Positions 1 through 9,513 of a stretch of 64,000 nucleotides of DNA are shown piece after piece. The stretch covers positions 1 to 64,000 of the forward strand of contig JAJKHS010000118.1 in the NCBI GenBank assembly GCA_021154885.1, read 5' to 3'. The position numbers and the translations under genes were made by a program. Position 1 is the stretch's first letter. Each line of letters opens with the position of its first letter. Under the pieces are notes generated by a model that saw only the letters and a list, made by a program, of their open reading frames with translations, had not been told where the DNA came from and made no database searches. Origin of the DNA: Thermoanaerobaculum sp. (GTDB lineage Bacteria; Acidobacteriota; Thermoanaerobaculia; Multivoradales; UBA5704).

Positions 1-11
1 CCCGCCCCGAA

Positions 12-209
12 GCCCTCACCCCTGTCCCCTCTCCCGCCCCCTCGCCACCCCCCTCCCCGGGAGAGGGGAACCCGGTTGGAGCGACCTTGCTGGTCTCCCT
101 CGTCCTTAGTGTCCTTGCTGTCCTTGTCGTCCTTTCTTGCTTTTCTCCCTCTTCTCCCGGGGAGGGGGGTGGCGAGGGGGCGGGAGAAGAGGGCCGGGGT
201 GATGAGGGT
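12..209. repeat. Large palindromic intergenic repeat, family A type I
   Basis: Two pyrimidine-rich/purine-rich arms of about 55 bases (roughly 12-67 and 145-209) are imperfect inverted complements, so the transcript could fold into one long hairpin. The loop holds a short run of GTCCTT units at 9-base spacing, like the family B repeats elsewhere in the window. A near copy lies at 22567-22758. No gene is seen in the first 318 bases. Confidence 0.75.
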
Positions 210-318
210 CTTGGGAGGGGGCCCTCGGAGGCCAAAGTTAGCGCCTATGAGGCCGGGGGTGAGGCTTCGAAGGGCAAATCTCACCGACCGGGCAAGGACC
301 TATGAAGAGGGCAGGGGC

Positions 319-3300
319 CTACTTCGTCCGCTTCACCGTCTTAGCCGCCTTCACCACGTCGCCCAGAGTGGCGAGCCGGCGGGCGACGAGGGCGTGGGTG
401 GACATGGCCTCCTGGTCCTTGCTCGCCGCCGGATTCACCCGCTTGTAGTAGTCGCGGGCCACGTCGGGCAGGCCGTAGTGCTCGGCCAGGCGGCCGAAGA
501 CGTACCAGTCGTCGGAGACGGGGGCCTCGTCGTTGCGCGCGGCGAGCGACTGGAGGATGAGCCGGTAGGCCTCCGCCGTCTTGCCCATCTCGGCGTAGAT
601 CGAGGCCAGGGTGTGGAGATGGGACGAGTTGCCGTAGCTCGACAGGGTGGCCGCCCGCTGGCCGTAGTCGACCGTCTTGTCGTCCACGCGGCCGAGCTCC
701 AGGCGCATCCAGGCGAGCTCGTTGAAGTCCTGCGCCTTGGCCTTGCCGCTGTCCACGAGATGGGTGAAGCGCTGCTCGGCGCGGTCGAAGTCCCGGGCGT
801 GGAGAGCCTCCTCGGCCAGGAGATGGAGAGCCCATTCGTCCTCGGGCGCGCGCTGGAGACGGCGTTCGGCGGCGGCGCGGACCTCGTCCCAGCGGTCCAG
901 TTGCAGGAGCGCCCGGGCGTGGAGGTCCTCGGCGCGCTGCGAGCCCGGAGCGGCCTCCAGGAGGCGGCGCGAGACCTTCTCCAGGTCGTCGTACCGGCCG
1001 AGGTTCGCGTCGGCGAGGGCCAGCGCCAGGTCGAGGAGGTTGCGCCGCGCTGGATCAGTGGCTGCAGTCATCGCAGTGCGGCAGGCGAGGAGGAGGCGCA
1101 CCGCCGGCTCGCTCGCGGCCTCCTGGCCCAGCAGGGCCGCGGCGGCGCAACGCATCTCGTCGGCCCCGGCCGGCCCGCCCTTGGCCCACAGCGCCGGGAA
1201 GGGAGCATTGGGCAGGGGATCGCCGCCCGCCCGCTCCGCCCCGTGAGCCCCCTCGGCGGCCCAGTCGAGCCACTGGCGGGCGCCCTTGAGGTCGCCATGG
1301 TCGATCCGGCGCAGGATCTCGGAGGCCAGCAGTTGGGACGCCTGGCTGGTCGCCGCCAGGCGGAGCTCGCCTCCCTCGCGGGCATCGCGCACGACGTACA
1401 CCACGAACTGCTGCGACGCCTCGCCCAGCGACGAGGTGAAGTCGACCCGATAGCCCAGCGCGTCGTCGCCGGTCACCGCGTCGCGCATGGCGGCGAGGCC
1501 TAAGTCGACGGCGGTATCCGCCGGCATGTCCCCCTTCAGACTGTCACGCAGCCGCGAGAAAGCCCGGCGAATCGTCTCCTCCGCGCCCTTCTCCTTTGCC
1601 AGCTCCGCCTGGACGTCGCGCGAGAAGAACGAGGAGAATCTCTTGGCTTCGAGGTCGCCGGTGAACATGGCGAGGAGGAAGCGCTTGAACACCGTCGCGG
1701 GCTGATCCGGCGGGAGCTGCAGCTCCTCGTGACGGCGCGTCCGCTTGACCAGGTCGGCCAGCGACAGGAGGGCGGCGGGGTTGGCCGTCTGGCGGCTGGC
1801 GCGGTCGAAGAGGACGGCGGCGTCGGCGTAGCGCCGCACCAGGAGCAGGTTCTGGCCGGCCTGCTGCAGGGCGTCGGCGCGCGCCTTCTCGTCCGCGAAC
1901 CGGCGCTCGCTCTCCTGCACGGCGGCCTCGGGCCCGGCGGTCGCCGCGGTCGCCACCAGGGCGAGCACCGCGCCGGTCTGCGAGTCCTTGAGCTCGGCGG
2001 CGAGCTTTTTGGCCTCGTCGAAGCGACCCGTCCGCACCAGGGCGACGAGGAGGTTCTCGTCCATGCTGTGGTTGTTGAGGTCCTTGCGCAGCGCGTGGTA
2101 CTCGGCGATGGCGGCGGGGAGGTCGGCCTCCGGGCTGTAGCGCCGGCCCCTGGCGTCGTGCTCCAGGAGAATGGCGAGGTCGGCGCGGGTGACCTCGTCC
2201 CTGGGGTCGAGCTCGCGGGCCTTGCGGTAGGCGGCGAGGGCCCCCGCGCGGTCATAGCCGGGACGCAGGCGCCGGCCGAGGTCGTCGTGCTGGAGGACCC
2301 AGCCGAGGGTGCGCCAGGCGGGGGCGAGCTTCGGCTCGAGCTGAGTGGCGCGCCGCGCCTCCCGCCGCGCCGCCTCGCCCATGCCGCCGGCGAGCAGCGC
2401 CCGGGCGACGCGCGAGCGGGGGAGGGCCTTCTGCGGCGCCAGGGCGGCGAGGCGCTCGAGCTCCTGCAGCGCTTCGCGCACCCGGCCGGCGGCGAGGTGG
2501 GCCTCGCCCACCTGGTCGAACTGGAGCAGCGTCGTCTTCTCCTGCACGGCCTCGCGCACGCCCTGGCGCACCGCCTCGAACTCCTGGGCGGAGATGCGCC
2601 GTTTGCCCGTGTCCAGCCGGAAGCTGGCGGTGACGACGTTGTCGGCTCCCACGGCGTAGGACTCGGTCAGGCTGACCGTGCCGAAGCGCCGCACTCGGGC
2701 GGCGGGCAGCGGCTGCGGGACATAGCCCGCGGGCGGCACCAGCCGGTAGCGCACCTCGAGCTGCATGGGCTCGTGAAAGACGTAGTCGGACTGCCGCGGC
2801 TCGGCCGCAGCCGCTGCCTTGGCGTCGCTCACCAGGTCCGTGGGCAGGCGGGCCAGCAGCGCCGCGGGGTTGATCCCCACGGCCGCGTTGCGGGTGTCGG
2901 TATAGCCACGGCGGGCGTTCTTCAGCTCCATCCGCATGTGCAGCGGCACCGTCAGGTCGGTGGGCCTGGAGTGCTCCAGCGACGCCACGTCCTCGGCGAG
3001 GTAGTAGGCGACGGCGTACTCCTTCAGGGCGCCCTTGACGGTGGCGTCGTCCTGCTGGGCGTAGAAGGCCCGCAGCGCCCGCTCGGGAGCGCCGAAGTAG
3101 TCCGTGGTCTCGACGATGCGCGACGGCCCGAGGTCCGCGAGCAGGAACTCACGGGTCTCCACCTCGCGGTTGTCGGCCGAGGTGGCCTCGGGCGTGCGCG
3201 CCAGGCTGGTGGCCGTGGGGCTGGCGATCAGCGCCAGCCGTCCCTGGTCGGCCAGCGGCAGCTCGCCCGCCCGGGCGTAGGGGTCGGTGGGATCGATCCA

Positions 3301-4545
3301 CAGCGCCGGCGAGCCGGGCACCACGACGATGGCGTGGTTGAAGGTGCCGAAGCCGGGCAGCGACTCCTCGACGTCCGCCTCGTCCTCGCCGGCGTTGAGC
3401 AGCGCCACGTAGGCCGGGATGTCCGAGGCCCGCAGCATCGCGGTCAAGAGCACCGCCTTGTCCTTGCAGTCGCCGAAGCGGCGGCGCAGCGTTTCGGCGG
3501 GCTTCCTGGGGACCATCCCGCCCTCGCCCAGCTCGATGCCCGTGTAGCGCACCTCCTCGCCCAAGCGGGCCAGGTAGCGGTTGATCAGGTCGAGCTGCGA
3601 GGGCGCGGCACCTTTGGCCAGTGTCCCCGACGTCCCCGCCGCCGAGCGCAGGAAGGCCGCGAGATCGGCGCCGCGGATCGTCTGGTCCACGAGGCCGGAG
3701 TAGCGGCGGGCGAGATCGCCCCAGGAGCGGCCGGTGGAGAAGGCGACGTAGGCCGTGCGCGGCGTGTCGGAGGGGAGGCCCGGCTCAGGGTCGTCCGCCG
3801 GTTCGAAATCGCGCACCTCGACCTCCACCCGCCGCCGCCCGCCGGCCACGGTCTCCCGGGACTGCGCGTCCGGGAGCTCACGCAATACCCAGCGCAGGGG
3901 GGTCTCGGCCGGCGCCTCCAGCACCAGCCGGGAGCGGCGCACCGGCACGCCGAGGTCGACGCCGTGGAAGCGCACCACGCCGCCGTCGAAGAAGGGGGTC
4001 TTGTCGCGCACCGTCACCTGCTGCTCCACCACCACTCCCGCCCGGGTGGCCGGCAGCGGCGCGCGCAGCACCCGTCCGTCCTCGAACATGTCGGGCGCGC
4101 TGGAGGCGTTGGCGTTCTCGGTGACGGTCGACGGATCGAGCAGGTGCTCGGCGCCGTCCGGCGTGATCACCCGCGCCCGGACCTCCGGCCGCGCCTGGTG
4201 CCACGGCGCCCACTCCTCCTCGACCGTGGACCAGCTCTCGTGCGCCCCGGCGGCGAGGATCTTGTAGACCAGCCGCTGGCTGTAAGTCTCGCGCCCGGCC
4301 GCGTCGTAGCTGTAGCTCGCCTCGGAGAGCAGCACGACGACGTCGTCCCCCTCCTCGCCCTGGACCCTGGCCGCGGCGCGGGCCACGGCCGCCGCGTCGG
4401 CGGTGAAAGGCGCGCCCTCCCATGGCTCCGCTGCCGCAGATACCGCGGCCGCTGGCGGCTTCGCGCCAACCAGACCCGGCGGCAGCAGGGAGGCGGCCAG
4501 CAACGCGATGACGAGAGGGATCGGAGTGGACTGATTGCGGGACAT
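319..4545 (-). CDS. Exported DUF3857/transglutaminase-like protein with TPR repeats
   Basis: Very large exported protein of 1408 residues. A signal peptide (two basic-polar residues, then a Leu/Ala-rich core ending near GLVGA) opens the chain. A DUF3857-type beta domain occupies about residues 60-320. A transglutaminase-like core follows, with the Cys in the FGDCKDKA motif near residue 358 and a downstream His/Asp segment. From about residue 670 the chain is Ala/Leu-rich helical repeats of TPR type to the end. The family is common in Bacteroidota and Acidobacteriota; its substrate is unknown and it may remodel peptide or envelope polymers. The start was placed at 4545 and not at the longer frame opening at 4698 because an AGGAG ribosome site lies just upstream and the signal peptide begins here. 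It stands alone between repeat elements. Confidence 0.85.
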   Translation of the reverse strand: MSRNQSTPIPLVIALLAASLLPPGLVGAKPPAAAVSAAAEPWEGAPFTADAAAVARAAARVQGEEGDDVVVLLSEASYSYDAAGRETYSQRLVYKILAAGAHESWSTVEEEWAPWHQARPEVRARVITPDGAEHLLDPSTVTENANASSAPDMFEDGRVLRAPLPATRAGVVVEQQVTVRDKTPFFDGGVVRFHGVDLGVPVRRSRLVLEAPAETPLRWVLRELPDAQSRETVAGGRRRVEVEVRDFEPADDPEPGLPSDTPRTAYVAFSTGRSWGDLARRYSGLVDQTIRGADLAAFLRSAAGTSGTLAKGAAPSQLDLINRYLARLGEEVRYTGIELGEGGMVPRKPAETLRRRFGDCKDKAVLLTAMLRASDIPAYVALLNAGEDEADVEESLPGFGTFNHAIVVVPGSPALWIDPTDPYARAGELPLADQGRLALIASPTATSLARTPEATSADNREVETREFLLADLGPSRIVETTDYFGAPERALRAFYAQQDDATVKGALKEYAVAYYLAEDVASLEHSRPTDLTVPLHMRMELKNARRGYTDTRNAAVGINPAALLARLPTDLVSDAKAAAAAEPRQSDYVFHEPMQLEVRYRLVPPAGYVPQPLPAARVRRFGTVSLTESYAVGADNVVTASFRLDTGKRRISAQEFEAVRQGVREAVQEKTTLLQFDQVGEAHLAAGRVREALQELERLAALAPQKALPRSRVARALLAGGMGEAARREARRATQLEPKLAPAWRTLGWVLQHDDLGRRLRPGYDRAGALAAYRKARELDPRDEVTRADLAILLEHDARGRRYSPEADLPAAIAEYHALRKDLNNHSMDENLLVALVRTGRFDEAKKLAAELKDSQTGAVLALVATAATAGPEAAVQESERRFADEKARADALQQAGQNLLLVRRYADAAVLFDRASRQTANPAALLSLADLVKRTRRHEELQLPPDQPATVFKRFLLAMFTGDLEAKRFSSFFSRDVQAELAKEKGAEETIRRAFSRLRDSLKGDMPADTAVDLGLAAMRDAVTGDDALGYRVDFTSSLGEASQQFVVYVVRDAREGGELRLAATSQASQLLASEILRRIDHGDLKGARQWLDWAAEGAHGAERAGGDPLPNAPFPALWAKGGPAGADEMRCAAAALLGQEAASEPAVRLLLACRTAMTAATDPARRNLLDLALALADANLGRYDDLEKVSRRLLEAAPGSQRAEDLHARALLQLDRWDEVRAAAERRLQRAPEDEWALHLLAEEALHARDFDRAEQRFTHLVDSGKAKAQDFNELAWMRLELGRVDDKTVDYGQRAATLSSYGNSSHLHTLASIYAEMGKTAEAYRLILQSLAARNDEAPVSDDWYVFGRLAEHYGLPDVARDYYKRVNPAASKDQEAMSTHALVARRLATLGDVVKAAKTVKRTK

Positions 4546-4688
4546 CACGTCTCCTGGCCAGGCCGTCTGGAACGGCCTGGAGGACCTGGCATGGGATCTT
4601 AGCATGGGCTTTCCGTGGCTCCGGATGCCCCGGAGGACCTCGGAGGAGAATGGCGCGGGGTGGCTGATCCGTTTCGGGCCTGCCAGGA

Positions 4689-4892
4689 CCCTCATCACCC
4701 CGGCCCTCTTCTCCCAGTCTCCCCCCCGTCCGCCGGGAGAAGAGGGAGGGGTTAGTCGAGTTAGTCTAAAGAAAGAAAGGAGAAGCTTTTCTTGGCTTTT
4801 TCAAAGGCTAACCACTCCCCTCTCTCCCGGCCGGCGGGGGGGAGGCTGGGAGAGAGGGGCTGGGGGAGTGAGGGTCCGCCCCGAAGGGGCGG
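4689..4892. repeat. Large palindromic intergenic repeat, family A type II
   Basis: Two arms built from CTCTTCTCCC / GGGAGAAGAGGG on the left and CCCTCTCTCCC / GGGAGAGAGGGG on the right flank an A-rich centre with the GGTTAGTC...CTAACC pair. The element ends in a small GCCCC-GAA-GGGGC hairpin. Near copies are at 11164-11366, 17670-17863 (opposite orientation) and 51434-51612. It fills the gap between the 5' end of the DUF3857 gene and the 3' end of parA, which are both on the minus strand. Confidence 0.8.
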
Positions 4893-4927
4893 CGCATTGA
4901 AGGTCCGCGGCGCGTTGAAGGTCCGTG

Positions 4928-5695
4928 CTAGTCGCTCCGCTTCGCCCGCATCACAAACTCCCCCGCCAGCAACTGATACGCCATCGCCCCCTTGGCCTTG
5001 CGGTCGTACTGGAAGATCGTCTGGCCGGCGGCCGGCGCCTCGGCCAGTCGGGTGTTGACCCGGATCTCGATGGCGAAGACGAGGCTGCCGTGCTCGCTGC
5101 GCAGCTCGTCCACCGTCAGGCGGGTGCTCTTGATGCGGTAGTCCACCAGGGTGAGGAGCAGCCCCAGGGGGCGGACGCGCGAGCCGTGGTCCCAGGCCGT
5201 CCGCTCGGCCGCGGCGATCAGGTTGCACAGGCCGGTGACCGCCAGGAACTGCGGCGCCACCGGCACGACGAAGGCATCCGCGGCGACCACGGCGTTGACC
5301 GGCAGCAGCGACAGCGACGAGGGGCAGTCGAGGAAGACGTAGTCGTAGTCGCGGACGATGGGATCGAGGACCGCCTTGAGGCGCGTCTCCTTGGCCCGGA
5401 ACACCCCCAGCTCGGCCTCGGCGCGGATGAGGTCCACCGAGGCGGTGATCAGGTCCAGACCGGCGACCGACGTCCGCCGCACCGCCTGGGCCGCGGGCAG
5501 ACCGGCGAGCAGCACGTCCGCCGACGAGGGGGCGAGCCGCGCCCGGTCGACCCCCAGCGACAGCGAGGCCGACGCCTGGCTGTCGAGGTCCACCAGCAGC
5601 ACGCGCAGCCCCTGGGCCGCCAAGGCGGCCGCCAGGTTGACGGCGGTCGTGGTCTTACCGACCCCGCCCTTGCGGCTGATCAGCGCCGTAATCAT
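4928..5695 (-). CDS. parA: ParA/Soj-family ATPase, orphan
   Basis: A 255-residue ParA-type P-loop ATPase. The deviant Walker A motif KGGVGKTT is at residues 9-16, including the family's signature Lys9. Walker B FLDCPSS is at 121-127, and the Soj-type NTRLAEAP segment lies near residue 220. ParA proteins form ATP-dependent dimers on nucleoid DNA and position chromosomes, plasmids or large protein assemblies. No ParB gene and no obvious parS-like site lies beside it, so it is either chromosomal with a distant partner or an orphan positioning ATPase. It diverges from the CHAT-hydrolase gene, with 103 bases between the two start codons. Confidence 0.88.
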   Translation of the reverse strand: MITALISRKGGVGKTTTAVNLAAALAAQGLRVLLVDLDSQASASLSLGVDRARLAPSSADVLLAGLPAAQAVRRTSVAGLDLITASVDLIRAEAELGVFRAKETRLKAVLDPIVRDYDYVFLDCPSSLSLLPVNAVVAADAFVVPVAPQFLAVTGLCNLIAAAERTAWDHGSRVRPLGLLLTLVDYRIKSTRLTVDELRSEHGSLVFAIEIRVNTRLAEAPAAGQTIFQYDRKAKGAMAYQLLAGEFVMRAKRSD

Positions 5696-5798
5696 CTATA
5701 GCGGGGAATCTATACCACGGACGCTCGCGGCCGGCGCGCCACCCCGGCACCCGCCATTCCTTTATAATGGAAGAATTACTACATCCAGGAGGCTCTCC

Positions 5799-8700
5799 AT
5801 GCCTGAAGACGCCGGCAGTGTGCGAATCGTCCTTCCCTCCGCGTACGAATTCGTCGCGACACCTGGCCCGGGGCGGCGTGGGGTGGCGATTCCATCCGGT
5901 CCGATCCGCGTCGGCGGCGGTCTATCGGCGGACGAGGAGTCGGCCGTTCTCGCAGGGCTCGAACAGGGGAAGTTCCGCGTCGTGGAGGACCGCGAGGCGG
6001 CACCGCGGCCCGAGGTGGCGGCGCGGCGCGCGATGCGCGGCCCGGTCGACGAGAAGCTGCAGGTGCACGTCGATCTCGCGCCGGACGAGGACGCCGTGCT
6101 CCTCCTCGAGCAGGACGGCGTGTACGCGTGGAAGACCGACTACGTCGAACGGCCTCCGGTCGCGGCGGCGACGGTCCGCCGTGGCGGCGCCAACGTCGCG
6201 GCGTCCCGCACGGTCACGTTCGAGGTCGCCATCGATCCACAGCCGGGGGCCGCGCCGACGCGCTCGTTGAAGTCGTTCCTCTTCGGCGGCATCCGCACCA
6301 TCGTCCTGACGTTCATCGCCCGCCGGGCCGCCGGCGTGATCGCTGATCACCTCGAAGAGGACATCCACCGCGGGCTCGTCCACATGCGCGGCGACAGCGC
6401 CGCCGACTGGGTCGACGTCGCCAGCCTCGGCGACCTCGACGTGGCGACGAAAGCCGCGCCGCGCCTCCTCCTCTTCGTCCACGGCACCTTCAGCAGCACG
6501 CGCGGCAGCTTCGGCGCGCTGGCGGAGTCGCCGTGGGGGAAGACGTTCATGGCGGCGGCGCACGCCCAGTATGACGCCGTCGTCGGCTTCGATCACTCGA
6601 CGCTGCGCGACGACCCGAAGACGAACGCGACGGAGCTGCTGCGCCTGCTGCGCGAGGTGCCGTGGAAGCAGCCGCCGGGCATCGACGTCGTCACCTTCAG
6701 CCGCGGCGGCCTCGCCTACCGCTCGCTCGTCGAGCAGCTCCTCCCCGGCTCCGGCTTCGCGCCGCGGTTCGAGCGCTCGATCTTCGTCGCCGTGCCCAAC
6801 GCCGGGACGCACCTCGCCGATCCGAAGAACTGGCGCGACCTCGTCGACCTCTACACGAACCTCTCCGCCGCGCTCTTCCGCATCCTCGGCGCCTTCCCGC
6901 AGACGAAAGTCGCGTCGACGATCCTCTCCGAGGCGATCAACATCATCGGCGGGTTGGTGAAGGCGCTGACATCGGCGGCGGCGGATGGCGACGCGGTGCC
7001 GGGGCTCGCGGCGATGAATCCCGACGGCCCCTTCATCGCGCAGCTCAACGAAGTCTCGCCCGACGCGCCGACGATCGCCGGCACCTACTACTGCTACGTC
7101 ACGAGCAACTTCGAGGCGGACGCGAAGGCAGCACCGCCGAAGGAGATCCCGCCGAAGCTCTGGCTGCGCCTCGCCGACGGCTTCGTCGACCGGCTGCTCG
7201 ACAGCGCGACGAGCGACCTCGTCGTCGACACGAAGTCGGTGCCGCAGATCGACGTCGCCGCCGGCAGGTACATCAAGGAGTTTTACGAATTCCCGGCGAA
7301 TTCGTACTGCTATCACACCAACTACTTCACGCGGCCGGAGGTCGTCGGCTCGCTGACCACGTGGCTGCGGCTCACGAGGCCCGCGCATGCGGTGCGCGGC
7401 ATCCGGCCCGGCCTCACCACGATCGAGGTGCCACCCGGTTTCGACACCGACATCACGCTTGCGAACGCCAAGGATCGTCCGGAGGAGCTGAAAGCGCGGA
7501 TCGAGCACGAGGCGCCGAGCTACGTGGTCGTGCAGCGCTGGTGGAACGATCAGAAGCTGCACTACGCGTTTCCCGCCGAGGAGGTGCTGCAGCGGATCGA
7601 TGTGCGGCCGGGGGCGACGTCGGTGCTCGACGCGCTCGACCTGCACGAGAGCGATGCGTCGCAGGAAGCGGGACTCGCGGAGGTGACGCGGCCGCGGGTC
7701 GCGACGAGCTCGGCAGAGCGCTCGATTATCTTCACCAGCGGGCACCCGATCGCCGTCAGCGCCGCACCGATCACGATCGACGTCGGCGAGCTCGCGCGGG
7801 TGGCGACGGCGCCGGCGAGCGCGGAGGAGCGGGTCCTGCAGCGCCGGGTGATGCCGACCTTCGCGCCGACGCAGCGTCGCGGGATCGGGCGGGGGGTGCC
7901 GCAACAACAACAACAGCAGCAACAACAGGAACAACAACAGCGGGAGGCTCCACCCCCGCCGGCCGCCGCCCCTCCACCTCCGCCCATCTATCACTTCCTG
8001 GCGCAGATGGACCGCACCGTCGAAGTGAAGAAACCGGTCACGATAGACGTCACGATCTCGCGCGAGCAGGTCGCCGCGGCGGCCGGCAAAGCGGCCGACG
8101 GCGGCGCCGCGCCGCTGGAGCGCGACCGCAAGCTCATCCTCGAGCTGCGGCCGCGGAAGAACTTCGAGGCCGGCGGCGTGTCGCGGCTCGACCTCGACGT
8201 CGCCAGCCTCGGCGAGGAGAGCACGTACTACTTCGACGTCATACCGACGGACGTCGGCGAGGGCGAGGTGCGCGTCGTTGCGCGGCAGGGACAGACACCG
8301 CTGCTGACCATGACGCTGAAGGCGACGATCGTCGAGAAGCTGACGCGGCCGTCGACGCGCACGAGCGCCGAGGGCTCGGCCGGCGAGCCGCCGCCGTCGA
8401 AGCCATTCCACAAGCTGACGATCTGGGAGAACGAGAGGGGCGGCGAGACCGTGCTGACGTTCGAGCTCGAAGCGCCGGAGCTCGGCCTGTTCGACAAGTG
8501 GCTCTCGGCGCCGATCACAGGGGCGCGCGACGTCTACGTCCGCAAGCTCTACAAAGAGCTCGAGAGCTGCTGGGCACAGAACGCCGACGATGCCGACCAG
8601 TTCCTCACGCAGGTGCGCGCTTACGGTATGCGCCTCTTCGACCAGCTCATCCCCGAGGCCCTGCGTAAGACGCTGTGGGAGAAGCGCGACGCGATGAAGA

Positions 8701-9482
8701 GCATCATGATCGTCTCCGAGGAGCCGTTCCTGCCCTGGGAGCTCCTCCACCTGCACGCACCCGACAAGAAGACGCTGCCGGAGGAGGTCCTCTTCCTCGG
8801 CCAGCTCGGCGTCGTCCGGTGGCTGCACGGCAGTTGGCCGCCCGACCGGCTGCGGCTGCGCGACGTGCGGTACGTGATCCCCGACTATCCGGTCTCGACT
8901 TACGTGTTGCCGAATGCCGGCGACGAGCGCAAGTTCCTGGAGCAGGAGCTCGGCGCGAAGCCTGTGACGCCGCAGTTCAAGGACGTGCGCGACCTGCTGG
9001 CGACGCCGGACGGTTTCGATGTCGTGCACTTCGCCTGCCACGGCGACAACGACCCAGAGCAGATCGACGCGCGCCTGATGTTGCAGGGGCGACTGGAGGG
9101 GGAGAATTACTTCCCTTCCCTCCTGCCGGCGACGGTCGTCAGCGCGGTGTCGCGGTTCGCGGAGAACGGTCGGCACCCCATCGTCGTCCTCAACGCCTGC
9201 CAGGTCGGCAGCCAGCGCCTCGGCCTCACGACCCTCGGCGGCTTCGCGCAGGCGTTCCTCGGCGCGGGCGCGGGGGCGTTCGTCGCGCCGCTCTGGTCGG
9301 TCGGCGACCGCGAGGCGACGGTTTTTGCGCGGACGCTCTACGCCGCGCTCAAAGCGGGGAAGAGCATGTCCGAGGCGGCGGTCACCGCGCGCGAGGCGGC
9401 GCGCATGGAGCCGCAGGCGGATGCGTCGTGGCTGGCGTATGCGGTGTACGGGTACCCGCACGCGCAGGTCGAGGGTGCATGA
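5799..9482 (+). CDS. Alpha/beta-hydrolase - CHAT protease fusion protein
   Basis: A 1227-residue multidomain protein. Residues about 225-560 look like an alpha/beta-hydrolase of the lipase/PGAP1-like (DUF7379) sort: VHGT at 227-230 and a TFSRGG nucleophile elbow with Ser301. Residues 702 to about 730 are a poly-Gln then poly-Pro linker encoded by CAA/CAG repeats, followed by a beta-rich domain (about 735-870). The C-terminal CHAT domain (about 930-1227) has the caspase-like dyad, His1081 in FACHGDN and Cys1134 in LNACQVG. CHAT domains are clan CD peptidases used in bacterial immune or cell-death effectors. AGGAGG lies 6 bases before the ATG, and a TATAAT hexamer is at 5763-5768. No signal peptide is seen, so it is probably cytosolic. 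Substrates are unknown. Confidence 0.82.
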   Translation: MPEDAGSVRIVLPSAYEFVATPGPGRRGVAIPSGPIRVGGGLSADEESAVLAGLEQGKFRVVEDREAAPRPEVAARRAMRGPVDEKLQVHVDLAPDEDAVLLLEQDGVYAWKTDYVERPPVAAATVRRGGANVAASRTVTFEVAIDPQPGAAPTRSLKSFLFGGIRTIVLTFIARRAAGVIADHLEEDIHRGLVHMRGDSAADWVDVASLGDLDVATKAAPRLLLFVHGTFSSTRGSFGALAESPWGKTFMAAAHAQYDAVVGFDHSTLRDDPKTNATELLRLLREVPWKQPPGIDVVTFSRGGLAYRSLVEQLLPGSGFAPRFERSIFVAVPNAGTHLADPKNWRDLVDLYTNLSAALFRILGAFPQTKVASTILSEAINIIGGLVKALTSAAADGDAVPGLAAMNPDGPFIAQLNEVSPDAPTIAGTYYCYVTSNFEADAKAAPPKEIPPKLWLRLADGFVDRLLDSATSDLVVDTKSVPQIDVAAGRYIKEFYEFPANSYCYHTNYFTRPEVVGSLTTWLRLTRPAHAVRGIRPGLTTIEVPPGFDTDITLANAKDRPEELKARIEHEAPSYVVVQRWWNDQKLHYAFPAEEVLQRIDVRPGATSVLDALDLHESDASQEAGLAEVTRPRVATSSAERSIIFTSGHPIAVSAAPITIDVGELARVATAPASAEERVLQRRVMPTFAPTQRRGIGRGVPQQQQQQQQQEQQQREAPPPPAAAPPPPPIYHFLAQMDRTVEVKKPVTIDVTISREQVAAAAGKAADGGAAPLERDRKLILELRPRKNFEAGGVSRLDLDVASLGEESTYYFDVIPTDVGEGEVRVVARQGQTPLLTMTLKATIVEKLTRPSTRTSAEGSAGEPPPSKPFHKLTIWENERGGETVLTFELEAPELGLFDKWLSAPITGARDVYVRKLYKELESCWAQNADDADQFLTQVRAYGMRLFDQLIPEALRKTLWEKRDAMKSIMIVSEEPFLPWELLHLHAPDKKTLPEEVLFLGQLGVVRWLHGSWPPDRLRLRDVRYVIPDYPVSTYVLPNAGDERKFLEQELGAKPVTPQFKDVRDLLATPDGFDVVHFACHGDNDPEQIDARLMLQGRLEGENYFPSLLPATVVSAVSRFAENGRHPIVVLNACQVGSQRLGLTTLGGFAQAFLGAGAGAFVAPLWSVGDREATVFARTLYAALKAGKSMSEAAVTAREAARMEPQADASWLAYAVYGYPHAQVEGA

Positions 9483-9513
9483 ACGCGCCGCCGTCGATGC
9501 CGCTCACGGCCGC

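Noticed and set aside
1729-4602. 957-codon open frame opposite the DUF3857 gene
   Set aside because: Low-complexity Gly/Ala/Arg/Leu/His composition and no motif; the minus-strand gene has signal peptide, domain motifs and a ribosome site.
5922-9461. 1179-codon open frame on the minus strand opposite the hydrolase-CHAT gene
   Set aside because: Arg/Glu/His-rich translation without domains; typical antisense shadow in high-GC DNA.
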